The position numbers and the translations under genes were made by a program. From NCBI RefSeq assembly GCF_900107965.1, contig NZ_FNVU01000001.1, positions 434,001-498,000 of the forward strand: a DNA stretch of 64,000 bases. The letters are read 5' to 3'. Below, piece after piece: positions 51,280 through 59,712 of the stretch. The notes below the pieces were generated by a model, which was given only the letters and a program-made list of their open reading frames with translations, was not told where the DNA came from and ran no database searches. Every line of letters starts with the position of its first letter. Within the stretch, counting starts at the first letter, position 1. The DNA comes from Actinacidiphila yanglinensis. GTDB taxonomy: Bacteria > Actinomycetota > Actinomycetes > Streptomycetales > Streptomycetaceae.

Positions 51280-51714
51280 TCAGCGCACGCGGCCCTCGTC
51301 CTCGTCGGTGTCCGACTCGTCGCCGGGGACGTGCACGTCGCGGATGTTGACGTTGATCTCGACGACCTCCAGGCCGGTCATCAGCTCCACCGCGCTGGTG
51401 ACGCTGCCCCGGATGTCCGAGGCGGCCTCGGCGATGTGCGTGCCGTACAGGACGACCACGTCGAGGTCGATCGCCGCCTGCTCCTGGCCCACCTCGACCT
51501 TGACCCCGCGGGTGTGGTCGTCGGAGCGGGAGACGCGGTCGCGCACCGCCCCCATGGCCCGGGTGGCACCGCCGCCCATCGCATGGACCCCGTCGACCTC
51601 GCGGGTGGCGATACCGGCGATCGTGGCCACCACCGTGTCGGCGATCGTGGTCTTCCCGGCGATGTCCTTGTGCCGGCCGGGTCCGGTCTTGACAGAGTTC
51701 TCCGCGGTTGCCAT
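51280..51714 (-). CDS. Asp23/Gls24 family envelope stress protein
   Basis: The 144-residue soluble protein has the Asp23/Gls24 core: IADTVVATIAGIATREVDGV, VKVEVGQEQAAIDLDVVV and VTSAVELMTGLEVVEINVNI, with an acidic C-terminal tail. In other Gram-positives this family sits at the membrane and responds to envelope or alkaline stress; streptomycetes carry several copies. The start at 51714 (MATAENS) has AAGGGG upstream; the longer frame to 51828 is not coding-like. It is divergent from the YGSN-motif gene (121 bp apart). Confidence 0.9.
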   Translation of the reverse strand: MATAENSVKTGPGRHKDIAGKTTIADTVVATIAGIATREVDGVHAMGGGATRAMGAVRDRVSRSDDHTRGVKVEVGQEQAAIDLDVVVLYGTHIAEAASDIRGSVTSAVELMTGLEVVEINVNIRDVHVPGDESDTDEDEGRVR

Positions 51715-51835
51715 GGGGCAAGCCCCTTCCCATCGACTGCTCGCTGACGTAATGCGGGCTCTTCTCACTGTGACCCCGCACCGGGACCGCTGCCACTCGT
51801 ATGCAGCAACGCCGCGGCCGGGCCACACTGGGCGG

Positions 51836-52495
51836 ATGGGCGAGCGCGCGGTCTGGTACGTCTCCTACGGCTCGAACACGCACCTGGCCCGGCTGGCCCG
51901 CTACCTGGCCGGAGGGCGCCCGGCGGGCGGCGCGCGGGACTACCCGGGCTGCCGGGACGCCACCCCGCCCGCCCGGTCCGTGCCGTGGGAACTGCCCGGC
52001 ACCGTGTACTTCGCGACGCACTCCCCGGTGTGGGGCGGCGGCCGTGCCTTCTACGACCCGGACGCGCCCGGCACCGCGCTGGCCCGCGCCCACCTGGTCA
52101 CCGCCGGGCAGTTCTCCGACATCGCTGCGCAGGAGATGTACGCCGAGCCCGGCCGCGACCTCGACCTCGGCGAGGTGCTGGCGACCGGCCGCAGCCGGCT
52201 GGGTCCGGGCCGTTACCAGACGCTCGTGCGGGCCGGCGCGCTGGACGGGGTGCCGCTGCTGACCTTCACCGCGCCCTGGGCGATGGCCGACGTGCCGTGG
52301 ACGGTGCCGTCGGCGGCCTACCTGGACCACCTCGCGGCGGGGCTGCGCGAGGCCGGCGGCTGGGACGACGCGCACGTCGCGCGCTACCTCGCCGGACGTC
52401 CCGGCGCGGCCGGGCACTGGACCGCGCGCGACGGGGTACTGGTACCGGAGAAGCCGCAGGACCCGCGCAGCGCCGCGGAACCGCGGGACGGTTAG
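51836..52495 (+). CDS. Gamma-glutamylcyclotransferase-like (YGSN-motif) protein
   Basis: The 219-residue cytoplasmic protein begins WYVSYGSNTHLARLARYL; the YGSN tetrad near the N-terminus is the substrate-binding signature of the GGCT/BtrG fold. Other conserved-looking parts are ELPGTVYFATHSPVWGGG, HLVTAGQFSDIAAQEM and LLTFTAPWAMADV. This streptomycete family is often annotated as histone deacetylase, but no deacetylase zinc motif is visible. Lying between a GlnA2-type enzyme and glnE, it may act on a gamma-glutamyl-amine; this is inference. The ATG at 51836 has only a weak GGGCGG upstream. Confidence 0.72.
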   Translation: MGERAVWYVSYGSNTHLARLARYLAGGRPAGGARDYPGCRDATPPARSVPWELPGTVYFATHSPVWGGGRAFYDPDAPGTALARAHLVTAGQFSDIAAQEMYAEPGRDLDLGEVLATGRSRLGPGRYQTLVRAGALDGVPLLTFTAPWAMADVPWTVPSAAYLDHLAAGLREAGGWDDAHVARYLAGRPGAAGHWTARDGVLVPEKPQDPRSAAEPRDG

Positions 52496-52557
52496 GCTCG
52501 GGGCACGGCTGGAGCGGGTGCGGCCGTTCGTCGTGTGATGACCCGCCGGGAGGGCCG

Positions 52558-55500
52558 ATGCAGGGACGACGCAGCAGTACGTTCTCCCGGCTGCTGCGGC
52601 ACGGCTTCACGGATCCCGTGACCGCCGAGCGACTGCTGGCCGACGACGTGCTCGCGGGCGTGCGCGGCGACCCGGTGCTGCTGGACGCGCTGGGCGGCAC
52701 CGCCGACCCCGACCAGGCGCTGCTCGGCCTGGTCCGCCTCGCGGAGGCTCTGGAACCTGGCGAGCGCCACACCCTGCTGGACACCCTGACCGGCGCGAAG
52801 CCGCTGCGGGACCGGCTGCTGGGCGTGATGGGCGCCTCCGAGGCGCTCGGCGACCACCTGGCCCGGCACCCCGAGGACTGGCACGCCCTGCTCACCTACG
52901 AGGCGCGCGACCTGCACCCGGGCGTCGCGGAGTTCGAGGAGGGGCTCGCCGCCGCCCGCACCCCGGACACGCTGCGCGCGGCGTACCGGCGCTGCCTGCT
53001 CGGCATAGCGGCCAGGGACGTGTGCGGGACCAGCGACCTGGTGCGGACCGCCGCCGAACTCGCCGACCTCGCGACGGCCACCCTGCGCGCGGCGCTGGCG
53101 ATCGCCGCGGTCGAGCTGCCGCAGGACGCGGCGGCCTGCCGGCTCGCGGTGATCGGGATGGGCAAGTGCGGCGGCCACGAGCTGAACTACGTCTCCGACG
53201 TGGACGTCATCTTCGTCGCCGAACCGGCCGAGGGCGCGGACGGTGACGACGACACCGTCGCGCTGCGGGCCGCGACCCGGCTGGCCATGCGGATGATGGG
53301 GATCTGCTCCGACACCACCGCCGAGGGCACGATCTGGCCGGTCGACCCCAACCTGCGCCCCGAGGGCAAGAACGGCCCGCTGGTGCGCACGCTCAGCAGC
53401 CATGTCGCGTACTACAAGCGGTGGGCGAAGACCTGGGAGTTCCAGGCCCTGCTCAAGGCGCGGCCGGTCGCCGGGGATGCCGCGCTCGGCCTGGACTACG
53501 TCGCCGCGATCCGCCCGATGGTGTGGCAGGCCGCCGAGCGGGACCACTTCGTCACCGACGTGCAGGAGATGCGCCGGCGGGTGGTCGACACCATCCCGGC
53601 CGCGCAGGTGGAACGCGAGCTGAAGCTCGGCCCCGGCGGCCTGCGCGACGTGGAGTTCGCGGTGCAGCTCCTCCAGCTCGTGCACGGCCGCAGCGACGCG
53701 ACCCTGCGCAGCGCCACCACCCTGACCGCGCTGGCCGAACTCGCCAAGGGCGGGTACGTCGGCCGGGCCGACGCCGCCGCGCTGGACGCGGCGTACCGCT
53801 TCCTGCGGCTGATGGAACACCGCATCCAGCTGCAGAAGATGCGCCGCACCCACCTGGTGCCCGACGACGAGGCGGGGCTGCGCCGGCTCGGCCGCGGCCT
53901 GGGCTTCCGCGCCGAACCCGTGCAGGGCCTCACCCGGGAGTGGAAGCGACACGCCCGCGAGGTGCGCCGGCTGCACGAGAAGCTGTTCTACCGCCCGCTG
54001 CTGGACGCCGTCGCCCAGCTCGACGGCGACGAGACCCGGCTCAGCCCCGACGCGGCCAGGGTGCGGCTGCAGGCCCTCGGCTACGGCGACCCGGTCACCG
54101 CGATCCGCCACCTGGAGGCGCTGGCCAGCGGGGTCAGCCGCAAGGCCGCCATCCAGCGCACCCTGCTGCCGGTGCTGCTCGGCTGGTTCGCGGACTCCGC
54201 CGACCCCGACGCCGGACTGCTCGGCTTCCGCAAGGTCTCCGACGCGCTGGGCATGACCCCGTGGTACCTGCGGCTGCTGCGCGACGAGGGCGCCACCGCC
54301 CAGCGGCTGGCCCGGGTGCTCTCCTCCGGCCGGCTCGCCCCGGACCTGCTGATGCGCGCCCCCGAGGCCGTCGCCATGCTCGGCTCCCGGGACGGCCTGA
54401 CCCCCCGCGACCACCATGCGCTGGAGCAGGAGGTGCTGGCCGCCGTCGGCCGCGCCGACACCCCGGAGCAGGCCATCACGGCCGTGCGCGGGGTGCGCCG
54501 CCGCGAGCTGTTCCGCACCGCGGCCGGCGACCTCATCGACACCTACGGCGACGACGAGGAGTCCGACGGCCCGATGGACCCGGCCGTGCTGGTCGACCGG
54601 GTCGGCATGGCCGTGTACGGGCTGACCTCGGCGACCGTCGCCGGCGCGCTGCGGGCCGCGGTGAACGCGGTCACCGGCGGCGACGCCCACCCGCTGCCCT
54701 CCCGGCTCGCGGTGATCGGCATGGGCCGGTTCGGCGGCCGCGAACTCGGCTACGGCTCCGACGCGGACGTGCTGTTCGTGCACGAGCCGTGCGAGGGCGT
54801 CGACGCCAACGACGCCGGCCGCGCCGCGCTCGCCGTTGCCAACGAGCTGCGCCGGCTGCTCCAGATCCCCACCGCGGACCCGCCGCTGCTCATCGACGCC
54901 GACCTGCGCCCGGAGGGCAAGAGCGGGCCGCTGGTGCGCAGCCTGGCGTCGTACCAGGCGTACTACCGCCGCTGGTCGCTGACCTGGGAGAGCCAGGCGC
55001 TGCTGCGGGCCCGCCCGGTGGCCGGCGACGCGGAACTCGGCGAGCGGTTCATCGCGATGATCGACCCGCTGCGCTACCCCGAGGGCGGGCTCGAGGACGA
55101 GGCGGTCCGCGAGATCCGCCGGCTCAAGGCGCGGATGGAGGGGGAGCGGATCCCGCGCGGCGCCGATCGCACCACCCACGCGAAGCTCGGCCGCGGCGGG
55201 CTGTCCGACGTGGAGTGGACGGTGCAGCTCCTCCAGCTCGGGCACGCGGCCCGGCTGCCCTCGCTGCGGACGACCGGCACCCGCGAGGCGCTGTCCGCCG
55301 CGCACGCGGAGGGCCTGATCGACGCGGCGGACCTCCAGGTCCTGGACGAGGCGTGGGTGCTGGCCACCCGGGTGCGCAACGCGGTGATGCTGGTCCGCGG
55401 CCGCCCCGGCGACACCTTCCCCGGCGATGGCCGCGAGCTCGCCGCGGTCGGCCGCTACCTCGGCTATCCGACGGGCCACGTCGGCGACATGCTCGAGGAG

Positions 55501-55560
55501 TACCGCCGCCGGACGCGGCGGGCGCGGGCGGTGGTGGAGCGAATCTTTTACGAGGGGTGA
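52558..55560 (+). CDS. glnE: Bifunctional glutamine synthetase adenylyltransferase/deadenylase
   Basis: The 1000-residue enzyme adds and removes AMP on glutamine synthetase I to set nitrogen assimilation. It has two nucleotidyltransferase domains: the deadenylylase motif VIGMGKCGGHELNYVSDVD (from residue 197) and the adenylylase motif VIGMGRFGGRELGYGSDAD (from residue 718), each followed by a GlnD-like helical region (LRDVEFAVQLLQLVHG; LSDVEWTVQLLQLGH). The length matches actinobacterial GlnE. The ATG has GGGAGGGCCG upstream. Its last codons, TACGAGGGGTGA, are copied in the tandem repeat downstream. Confidence 0.96.
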   Translation: MQGRRSSTFSRLLRHGFTDPVTAERLLADDVLAGVRGDPVLLDALGGTADPDQALLGLVRLAEALEPGERHTLLDTLTGAKPLRDRLLGVMGASEALGDHLARHPEDWHALLTYEARDLHPGVAEFEEGLAAARTPDTLRAAYRRCLLGIAARDVCGTSDLVRTAAELADLATATLRAALAIAAVELPQDAAACRLAVIGMGKCGGHELNYVSDVDVIFVAEPAEGADGDDDTVALRAATRLAMRMMGICSDTTAEGTIWPVDPNLRPEGKNGPLVRTLSSHVAYYKRWAKTWEFQALLKARPVAGDAALGLDYVAAIRPMVWQAAERDHFVTDVQEMRRRVVDTIPAAQVERELKLGPGGLRDVEFAVQLLQLVHGRSDATLRSATTLTALAELAKGGYVGRADAAALDAAYRFLRLMEHRIQLQKMRRTHLVPDDEAGLRRLGRGLGFRAEPVQGLTREWKRHAREVRRLHEKLFYRPLLDAVAQLDGDETRLSPDAARVRLQALGYGDPVTAIRHLEALASGVSRKAAIQRTLLPVLLGWFADSADPDAGLLGFRKVSDALGMTPWYLRLLRDEGATAQRLARVLSSGRLAPDLLMRAPEAVAMLGSRDGLTPRDHHALEQEVLAAVGRADTPEQAITAVRGVRRRELFRTAAGDLIDTYGDDEESDGPMDPAVLVDRVGMAVYGLTSATVAGALRAAVNAVTGGDAHPLPSRLAVIGMGRFGGRELGYGSDADVLFVHEPCEGVDANDAGRAALAVANELRRLLQIPTADPPLLIDADLRPEGKSGPLVRSLASYQAYYRRWSLTWESQALLRARPVAGDAELGERFIAMIDPLRYPEGGLEDEAVREIRRLKARMEGERIPRGADRTTHAKLGRGGLSDVEWTVQLLQLGHAARLPSLRTTGTREALSAAHAEGLIDAADLQVLDEAWVLATRVRNAVMLVRGRPGDTFPGDGRELAAVGRYLGYPTGHVGDMLEEYRRRTRRARAVVERIFYEG

Positions 55561-55562
55561 GC

Positions 55563-55750
55563 TACGAGGGGTGATGAGCGAGCAGCCGGAGTGGGGGTCC
55601 GAGGGACGAGGGGTCCCGCGGAGGGTGTGAGGAGGAAGCCCGGCAGAAGTTACGAGGGGTGATGAGCGAGCAGCCGGAGTGGGGGTCCGAGGGACGAGGG
55701 GTCCCGCGGAGGGTGTGAGGAGGAAGTCCGGCAGAAACTACGAGGGCTGA
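55563..55750. repeat. 88-bp tandem repeat with a duplicated 18-codon ORF
   Basis: Unit 1 (55563-55650) and unit 2 (55651-55738) are exactly 88 bp and differ at only a few bases; a third partial unit starts at 55739 with TACGAGGGCTGA. Each full unit has GAGGGGTG then ATG opening a frame MSEQPEWGSEGRGVPRRV with a TGA stop, and a GGGAC-GAGGG-GTCCC hairpin. The unit starts with the same 12 bases that end glnE (55549-55560), and the partial third unit supplies the last codons of the convergent PAP2 gene. Confidence 0.88.
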
Positions 55751-56655
55751 GGCTGGGCCTTTGTCTTCTGGGCCTTGGTCTTCGGGAGGTGGTACGCCCA
55801 CCGTCCGTACAGGAGGTAGACCAGGCCATAGCCGGCCGCCAGGCAGATCACGCCGCCGACCGCGTCCAGCCAGAAGTGGTTGCCGGTGGCCAGGATGACC
55901 GTGAGGGTGAACACCGGGTAGAGCAGGCCCAGCAGCCGCACCCACAGCGGTCTGGCCAGGTTGAAGATGGTGATCCCGCACCACAGCGACCACCCGATGT
56001 GCATCGAGGGCATCGCGGCGTACTGGTTCGACACGTGCGCCAGGGAGCCCTGCGACAGCGATCCCCAGGTGTGGTGCACCGCGACCGTGTCGATGAAGCC
56101 GCCGCCGGGCATCAGGCGCGGCGGCGCCAGGGGGTAGGCCCAGAATCCGATCAATGCCAGCCAGGTGGTGGCGAACAGCACCAGCCTGGGCGCGGCGTAG
56201 CGGTGCGGGTGGGCCACGTAGAGCCACACCAGCACACCGATGGTGATCACGAAGTGCAGGGAGGCGTAGTAGTAGTTCATCCCCACGATCAGCCATGTCA
56301 CCGAGTTCAGCGCATGGTTGATGCTGTGCTCGACCCCCAGCCCGAGGTCCCGCTCCAGGCTCCACACGTCGGCGGCGTGCCGCAGCGCGACGCCGCGCTC
56401 CGCGGGCACCGCGTTGCGGATCTGGGAGTAGAGCCAGTAGCTGAACCCGATCAGCAGCAGCTCGAACCACAACCGGGGGGTGCGGGGAGTGCGCAGCCGG
56501 GCGAGCATCAGGCGGGGCGACCGGAGCGATTCGGCAACCGAGGGTGCGGCCGAGGGCTCGGCGGCCGCCCGGGAGGCGCCGTTGACGGTGCCGTCCGGAG
56601 GGTCCGCGCGGTGATCCTTCAGCGACTTGGCGGTCTTCGCGGTCGGTTCCCCCAT
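55738..56655 (-). CDS. PAP2-family membrane phosphatase / inositolphosphotransferase-like
   Basis: The 305-residue protein has a disordered N-terminal tail (about 60 residues) and six predicted helices. PAP2 (PF14378-like) motifs are visible: FWAYPLAPPRLMPG, the catalytic-His segment AAMPSMHIGWSLW and the second catalytic-His segment GNHFWLDAVGG. Members dephosphorylate lipid pyrophosphates or move head groups in the membrane. The C-terminal KTKAQKTKAQPQPS is basic and ends inside the 88-bp repeat. It is convergent with glnE, and 28 bp separate its start from the LacI stop of the codirectional sugar cluster 2. Confidence 0.88.
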   Translation of the reverse strand: MGEPTAKTAKSLKDHRADPPDGTVNGASRAAAEPSAAPSVAESLRSPRLMLARLRTPRTPRLWFELLLIGFSYWLYSQIRNAVPAERGVALRHAADVWSLERDLGLGVEHSINHALNSVTWLIVGMNYYYASLHFVITIGVLVWLYVAHPHRYAAPRLVLFATTWLALIGFWAYPLAPPRLMPGGGFIDTVAVHHTWGSLSQGSLAHVSNQYAAMPSMHIGWSLWCGITIFNLARPLWVRLLGLLYPVFTLTVILATGNHFWLDAVGGVICLAAGYGLVYLLYGRWAYHLPKTKAQKTKAQPQPS

Positions 56656-56683
56656 GGGAGACCAGTCTGCCAGATCCGCCGGG

Positions 56684-57814
56684 TCAAACGGGTCGCATAT
56701 CCGTGGAACCGGACATCCCGCGTGTCGTGTCCTGGCCTGTCGCCGGCCGGGGCGGCGCCCCGCGATCGGCCGGCCCGGCGGCGGTCGAGCCGCGGACGAC
56801 CAGCTCCGGCATGAAGGTGAACTCGCTGTGCGGGGGCGGGGTGTCGCCGATCTCCTCCAGCAGTGCGTTCACCGCGGCCTGGCACATGGCGGGAACCGGC
56901 TGCCGGATGGTGGTCAGCGGCGGGTCGGTGAAGGCGATCAGCGGGGAGTCGTCGAAGCCGACCACCGAGACGTCGCCCGGCACGGTGCGGCCCAGCTGGC
57001 GGGCGGCCCGGATCGCGCCGAGCGCCATCATGTCCGAGGCGCAGACGATCGCGGTGCAGCCGGCGGCTATCAGCGCGCCTGCGGCGGCCTGCCCGCCCTC
57101 CAGCGTGTACAGCGAGTGCTGGACGAGTGCCTCGGCGTCATCCGCGGGCAGGCCCAGCACGTCGCCCATCGCCGCGACGAAGCCCTCGATCTTGCGCTGC
57201 ACCGGGACGAACCGCCGCTGGCCCACGGCCAGGCCGATCCCGCGGTGCCCGAGGGCGGCCAGGTGCGTGACGGCCAGCCGGACCGCGGCCCGGTCGTCGA
57301 CCGACACCGACGGCGCGTCGATCTTGTCGGAGTAGCCGTTGATCAGCACGAACGGCACGCCCTGCCCCTGGAGGCGGGCGTAGCGCCCGGTGTCGGCGGT
57401 GGAGTCGGCGTGCAGGCCCGAGGCGAAGATGATGCCGGCCACGCCGCGCTCGACCAGCATCTCCACCAGCTCGTCCTCGGTGGAGCCGCCGGGGGTCTGG
57501 GTGGCCAGCACCGGGGTGTAGCCCTGCCGGGTCAGCGCCTGGCCGATCACCTGCGCCATGGCGGGGAAGATCGGGTTGCCGAGTTCGGGGGTGATCAGTC
57601 CGACCAGGCCGGCGCTGCGCTGCCGCAGCCGGACCGGGCGTTCGTACCCGAGCAGGTCGAGTGCGGCCAGCACGGATTCGCGGGTGGCCGCGGAAACCCC
57701 CGGCTTGCCGTTGAGCACCCGGCTGACCGTCGCCTCACTGACCCCCGCCTGGGCTGCGATGTCTGCGAGCCGCGCGGTCACAGCACCGGATGCTACGGGG
57801 CGGAACGCCGCCAT
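56684..57814 (-). CDS. LacI-family regulator of sugar cluster 2
   Basis: The 376-residue repressor has a LacI helix-turn-helix (LADIAAQAGVSEATVSRVLN) and an effector domain with VPGDVSVVGFDDSPLI and PLTTIRQPVPAM. It parallels the cluster 1 regulator along its whole length. The ATG at 57814 lies one base after the GH13 stop (TGACATG), so the two are coupled; a GTG at 57781 (VTARLADI) would give the more usual LacI start and is a real alternative. Probable targets are the CTTGCAG sites before malE at 63160-63180. Confidence 0.9.
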   Translation of the reverse strand: MAAFRPVASGAVTARLADIAAQAGVSEATVSRVLNGKPGVSAATRESVLAALDLLGYERPVRLRQRSAGLVGLITPELGNPIFPAMAQVIGQALTRQGYTPVLATQTPGGSTEDELVEMLVERGVAGIIFASGLHADSTADTGRYARLQGQGVPFVLINGYSDKIDAPSVSVDDRAAVRLAVTHLAALGHRGIGLAVGQRRFVPVQRKIEGFVAAMGDVLGLPADDAEALVQHSLYTLEGGQAAAGALIAAGCTAIVCASDMMALGAIRAARQLGRTVPGDVSVVGFDDSPLIAFTDPPLTTIRQPVPAMCQAAVNALLEEIGDTPPPHSEFTFMPELVVRGSTAAGPADRGAPPRPATGQDTTRGMSGSTDMRPV

Positions 57815-57815
57815 G

Positions 57816-59657
57816 TCAGATCGCCCACCAAATTGCCGTGTCGGCGGCGATCGTGACGAAACCGCCGGAAGCGCTGGTAACGGGCTCACCGCCGGGCCGC
57901 GCGGTCGCCGACCGGTCGCCGTCCGTGCCGTCCGCCGCGAGCGCCGGGACCGCCGCGGTTCCCTCGCCCGAGGCCCCCGCGAGGGGCGCGGGTCCCTCGC
58001 TGGAGAGCAGCAGGCGGCCGGGGCGGGGCATCCGGACCGGCGCGGAGGTGGGGTTGACCGTGCAGACCAAGCCGCCCTCGCGGGCGTCGCGGCGGAAGGC
58101 CAGCACCCCCTCGGGCGTGTCGAGCCAGGTCACGGCGGTGCCGGCGCCGAGTGCCGGGTGGTCGCGGCGGACCGCCAGCGCGCTGCGGTACAGCTCCAGG
58201 GTGGAGCCGGGGTCGCCGGTCTGCGCCTCGACGCTCAACGCGGCCCATCCCTGCGGCTGCGGCAGCCAGCTGGGGCCGCCCTCGACCGGGCCGAAGCCGT
58301 ACGGCGCCTCGCCGCCCGACCAGGGGATCGGCACCCGGCAGCCGTCGCGGAAGCCGTCCTGCCCGGCGGCGCGGAAGAACGACGGGTCCTGGCGCACCTC
58401 GTCCGGCAGGTCGGTGACGTCGGGCAGCCCCAGTTCCTCGCCCTGGTAGAGGTAGGCCGAGCCGGGCAGCGCCAGCATCAGCAGGGTGGCCGCGCGGGCC
58501 CGGCGCAGTCCCAGCGCGCGGTCGCCCGGGGTGCGCAGCTGGGTGGGCGGCGCCTCGGCCTCCCGGCCGGCGGTGCCGGGCGGGAGGTTGCCGAGCCGGG
58601 TGGTGTGCCGGGTCACGTCGTGGTTGGACAGCACCCAGGTCGCGGGCGCACCGACGGCGCCCATCGCGTCCAGCGAGCGGTCGATCACGGTGCGCAGCGC
58701 GCCGGCGCTCCATCCGGCGGTCAGGTACTCGAAGTTGAACGCCTGGTGCAGCTCGTCGGGCCGCAGGTAGCGTGCGGCCCGCTCGATGGTCGGGGTCCAC
58801 GCCTCGGCGACGGCGATCCGCTCGCCCGGGTACTCGTCGAGGATGCGTCGCCAGCCGCGGTAGATCTCGTGCACGCCGTCCTGGTCGAAGTACGGCATCG
58901 GGGCCGTGCCCAGCAGCGCGACCTGCCCGGAGTGCCCGATGTCGGGCAGCCCCTCGGCCTTGACCAGGCCGTGCGCGACGTCGATCCGGAAGCCGTCGAT
59001 GCCCAGGTCCAGCCAGAACCGCAGCACCGAGCGGAACTCGTCGTGCACCGCGGGGTGGTCCCAGTTGAAGTCGGGCTGCTCGGGCGCGAACAGGTGCAGG
59101 TACCACTCGCCGGGCGTGCCGTCCGGCTCGGAGGCGCGGGTCCAGGCCGGGCCGCCGAAGATGGACTCCCAGTCGTTGGGCGGCAGTTCGCCGTGCTCGC
59201 CCTTGCCGGGGCGGAAGTGGAAGCGGTCCCGCGCGGCGGAGCCGGCACCCTCGCGCAGCGCCTGCTTGAACCACTCGTGCTGGTCCGAGCAGTGGTTCGG
59301 CACCAGGTCCACGATGACCCGCAGGCCCAGCGCGTGCGCGGCCCGGACCAGGTCGTCGGCGTCGGTGAGGGTGCCGAACATCGGGTCCACCGCGCGGTAG
59401 TCGGCCACGTCGTAGCCGGCGTCGGCCTGCGGGGAGGCGTAGAACGGCGACAGCCAGACCGCGTCGACGCCGAGGTCCCGCAGGTGGGGCAGCCGGGCGG
59501 TGACCCCGGGCAGGTCGCCCATGCCGTCGCCGTTGCCGTCGGCGAAGCTGCGCGGATAGACCTGGTAGATCACCGCGTCGCGCCACCAGTCTCTGCGCCC
59601 GGCGTCTGCGTCGGTCGTGGCGGTGGTGCTCGGCGCGTCGGTGAGGTGCTGGCTCAT
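57816..59657 (-). CDS. GH13 alpha-glucosidase, sugar cluster 2
   Basis: This 613-residue cytoplasmic enzyme has region I DLVPNHCS, region II DGFRIDVAHGLVK with the nucleophile, region III IAVAEAWTP with the acid and region IV LSNHDVTRH. It resembles the cluster 1 GH13 (same QVYPRSFADGNGDGMGDLPG start) but is about 60 residues longer, with an N-terminal Thr/Ala/Asp tail and a Gly/Thr/Ala-rich insertion near the C-terminus. It probably splits imported maltodextrins. AAAGGGAATC precedes the ATG. It lies between malG and the LacI gene. Confidence 0.93.
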   Translation of the reverse strand: MSQHLTDAPSTTATTDADAGRRDWWRDAVIYQVYPRSFADGNGDGMGDLPGVTARLPHLRDLGVDAVWLSPFYASPQADAGYDVADYRAVDPMFGTLTDADDLVRAAHALGLRVIVDLVPNHCSDQHEWFKQALREGAGSAARDRFHFRPGKGEHGELPPNDWESIFGGPAWTRASEPDGTPGEWYLHLFAPEQPDFNWDHPAVHDEFRSVLRFWLDLGIDGFRIDVAHGLVKAEGLPDIGHSGQVALLGTAPMPYFDQDGVHEIYRGWRRILDEYPGERIAVAEAWTPTIERAARYLRPDELHQAFNFEYLTAGWSAGALRTVIDRSLDAMGAVGAPATWVLSNHDVTRHTTRLGNLPPGTAGREAEAPPTQLRTPGDRALGLRRARAATLLMLALPGSAYLYQGEELGLPDVTDLPDEVRQDPSFFRAAGQDGFRDGCRVPIPWSGGEAPYGFGPVEGGPSWLPQPQGWAALSVEAQTGDPGSTLELYRSALAVRRDHPALGAGTAVTWLDTPEGVLAFRRDAREGGLVCTVNPTSAPVRMPRPGRLLLSSEGPAPLAGASGEGTAAVPALAADGTDGDRSATARPGGEPVTSASGGFVTIAADTAIWWAI

Positions 59658-59712
59658 TGATTCCCTTTGGGCTCGGGGGAACGACGGGGTGGCGTACGGG
59701 TGGGGCGGGGCG

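Noticed and set aside
51836-52495. Annotation of this gene as a histone deacetylase
   Set aside because: No HDAC His-His or Asp-His-Asp zinc motif is visible; the N-terminal YGSN points to a cyclotransferase-like fold.
55563-55750. Attachment site of an integrative element, suggested by direct repeats beside glnE
   Set aside because: The repeats are contiguous 88-bp units with no integrase gene or element between them and no tRNA target.
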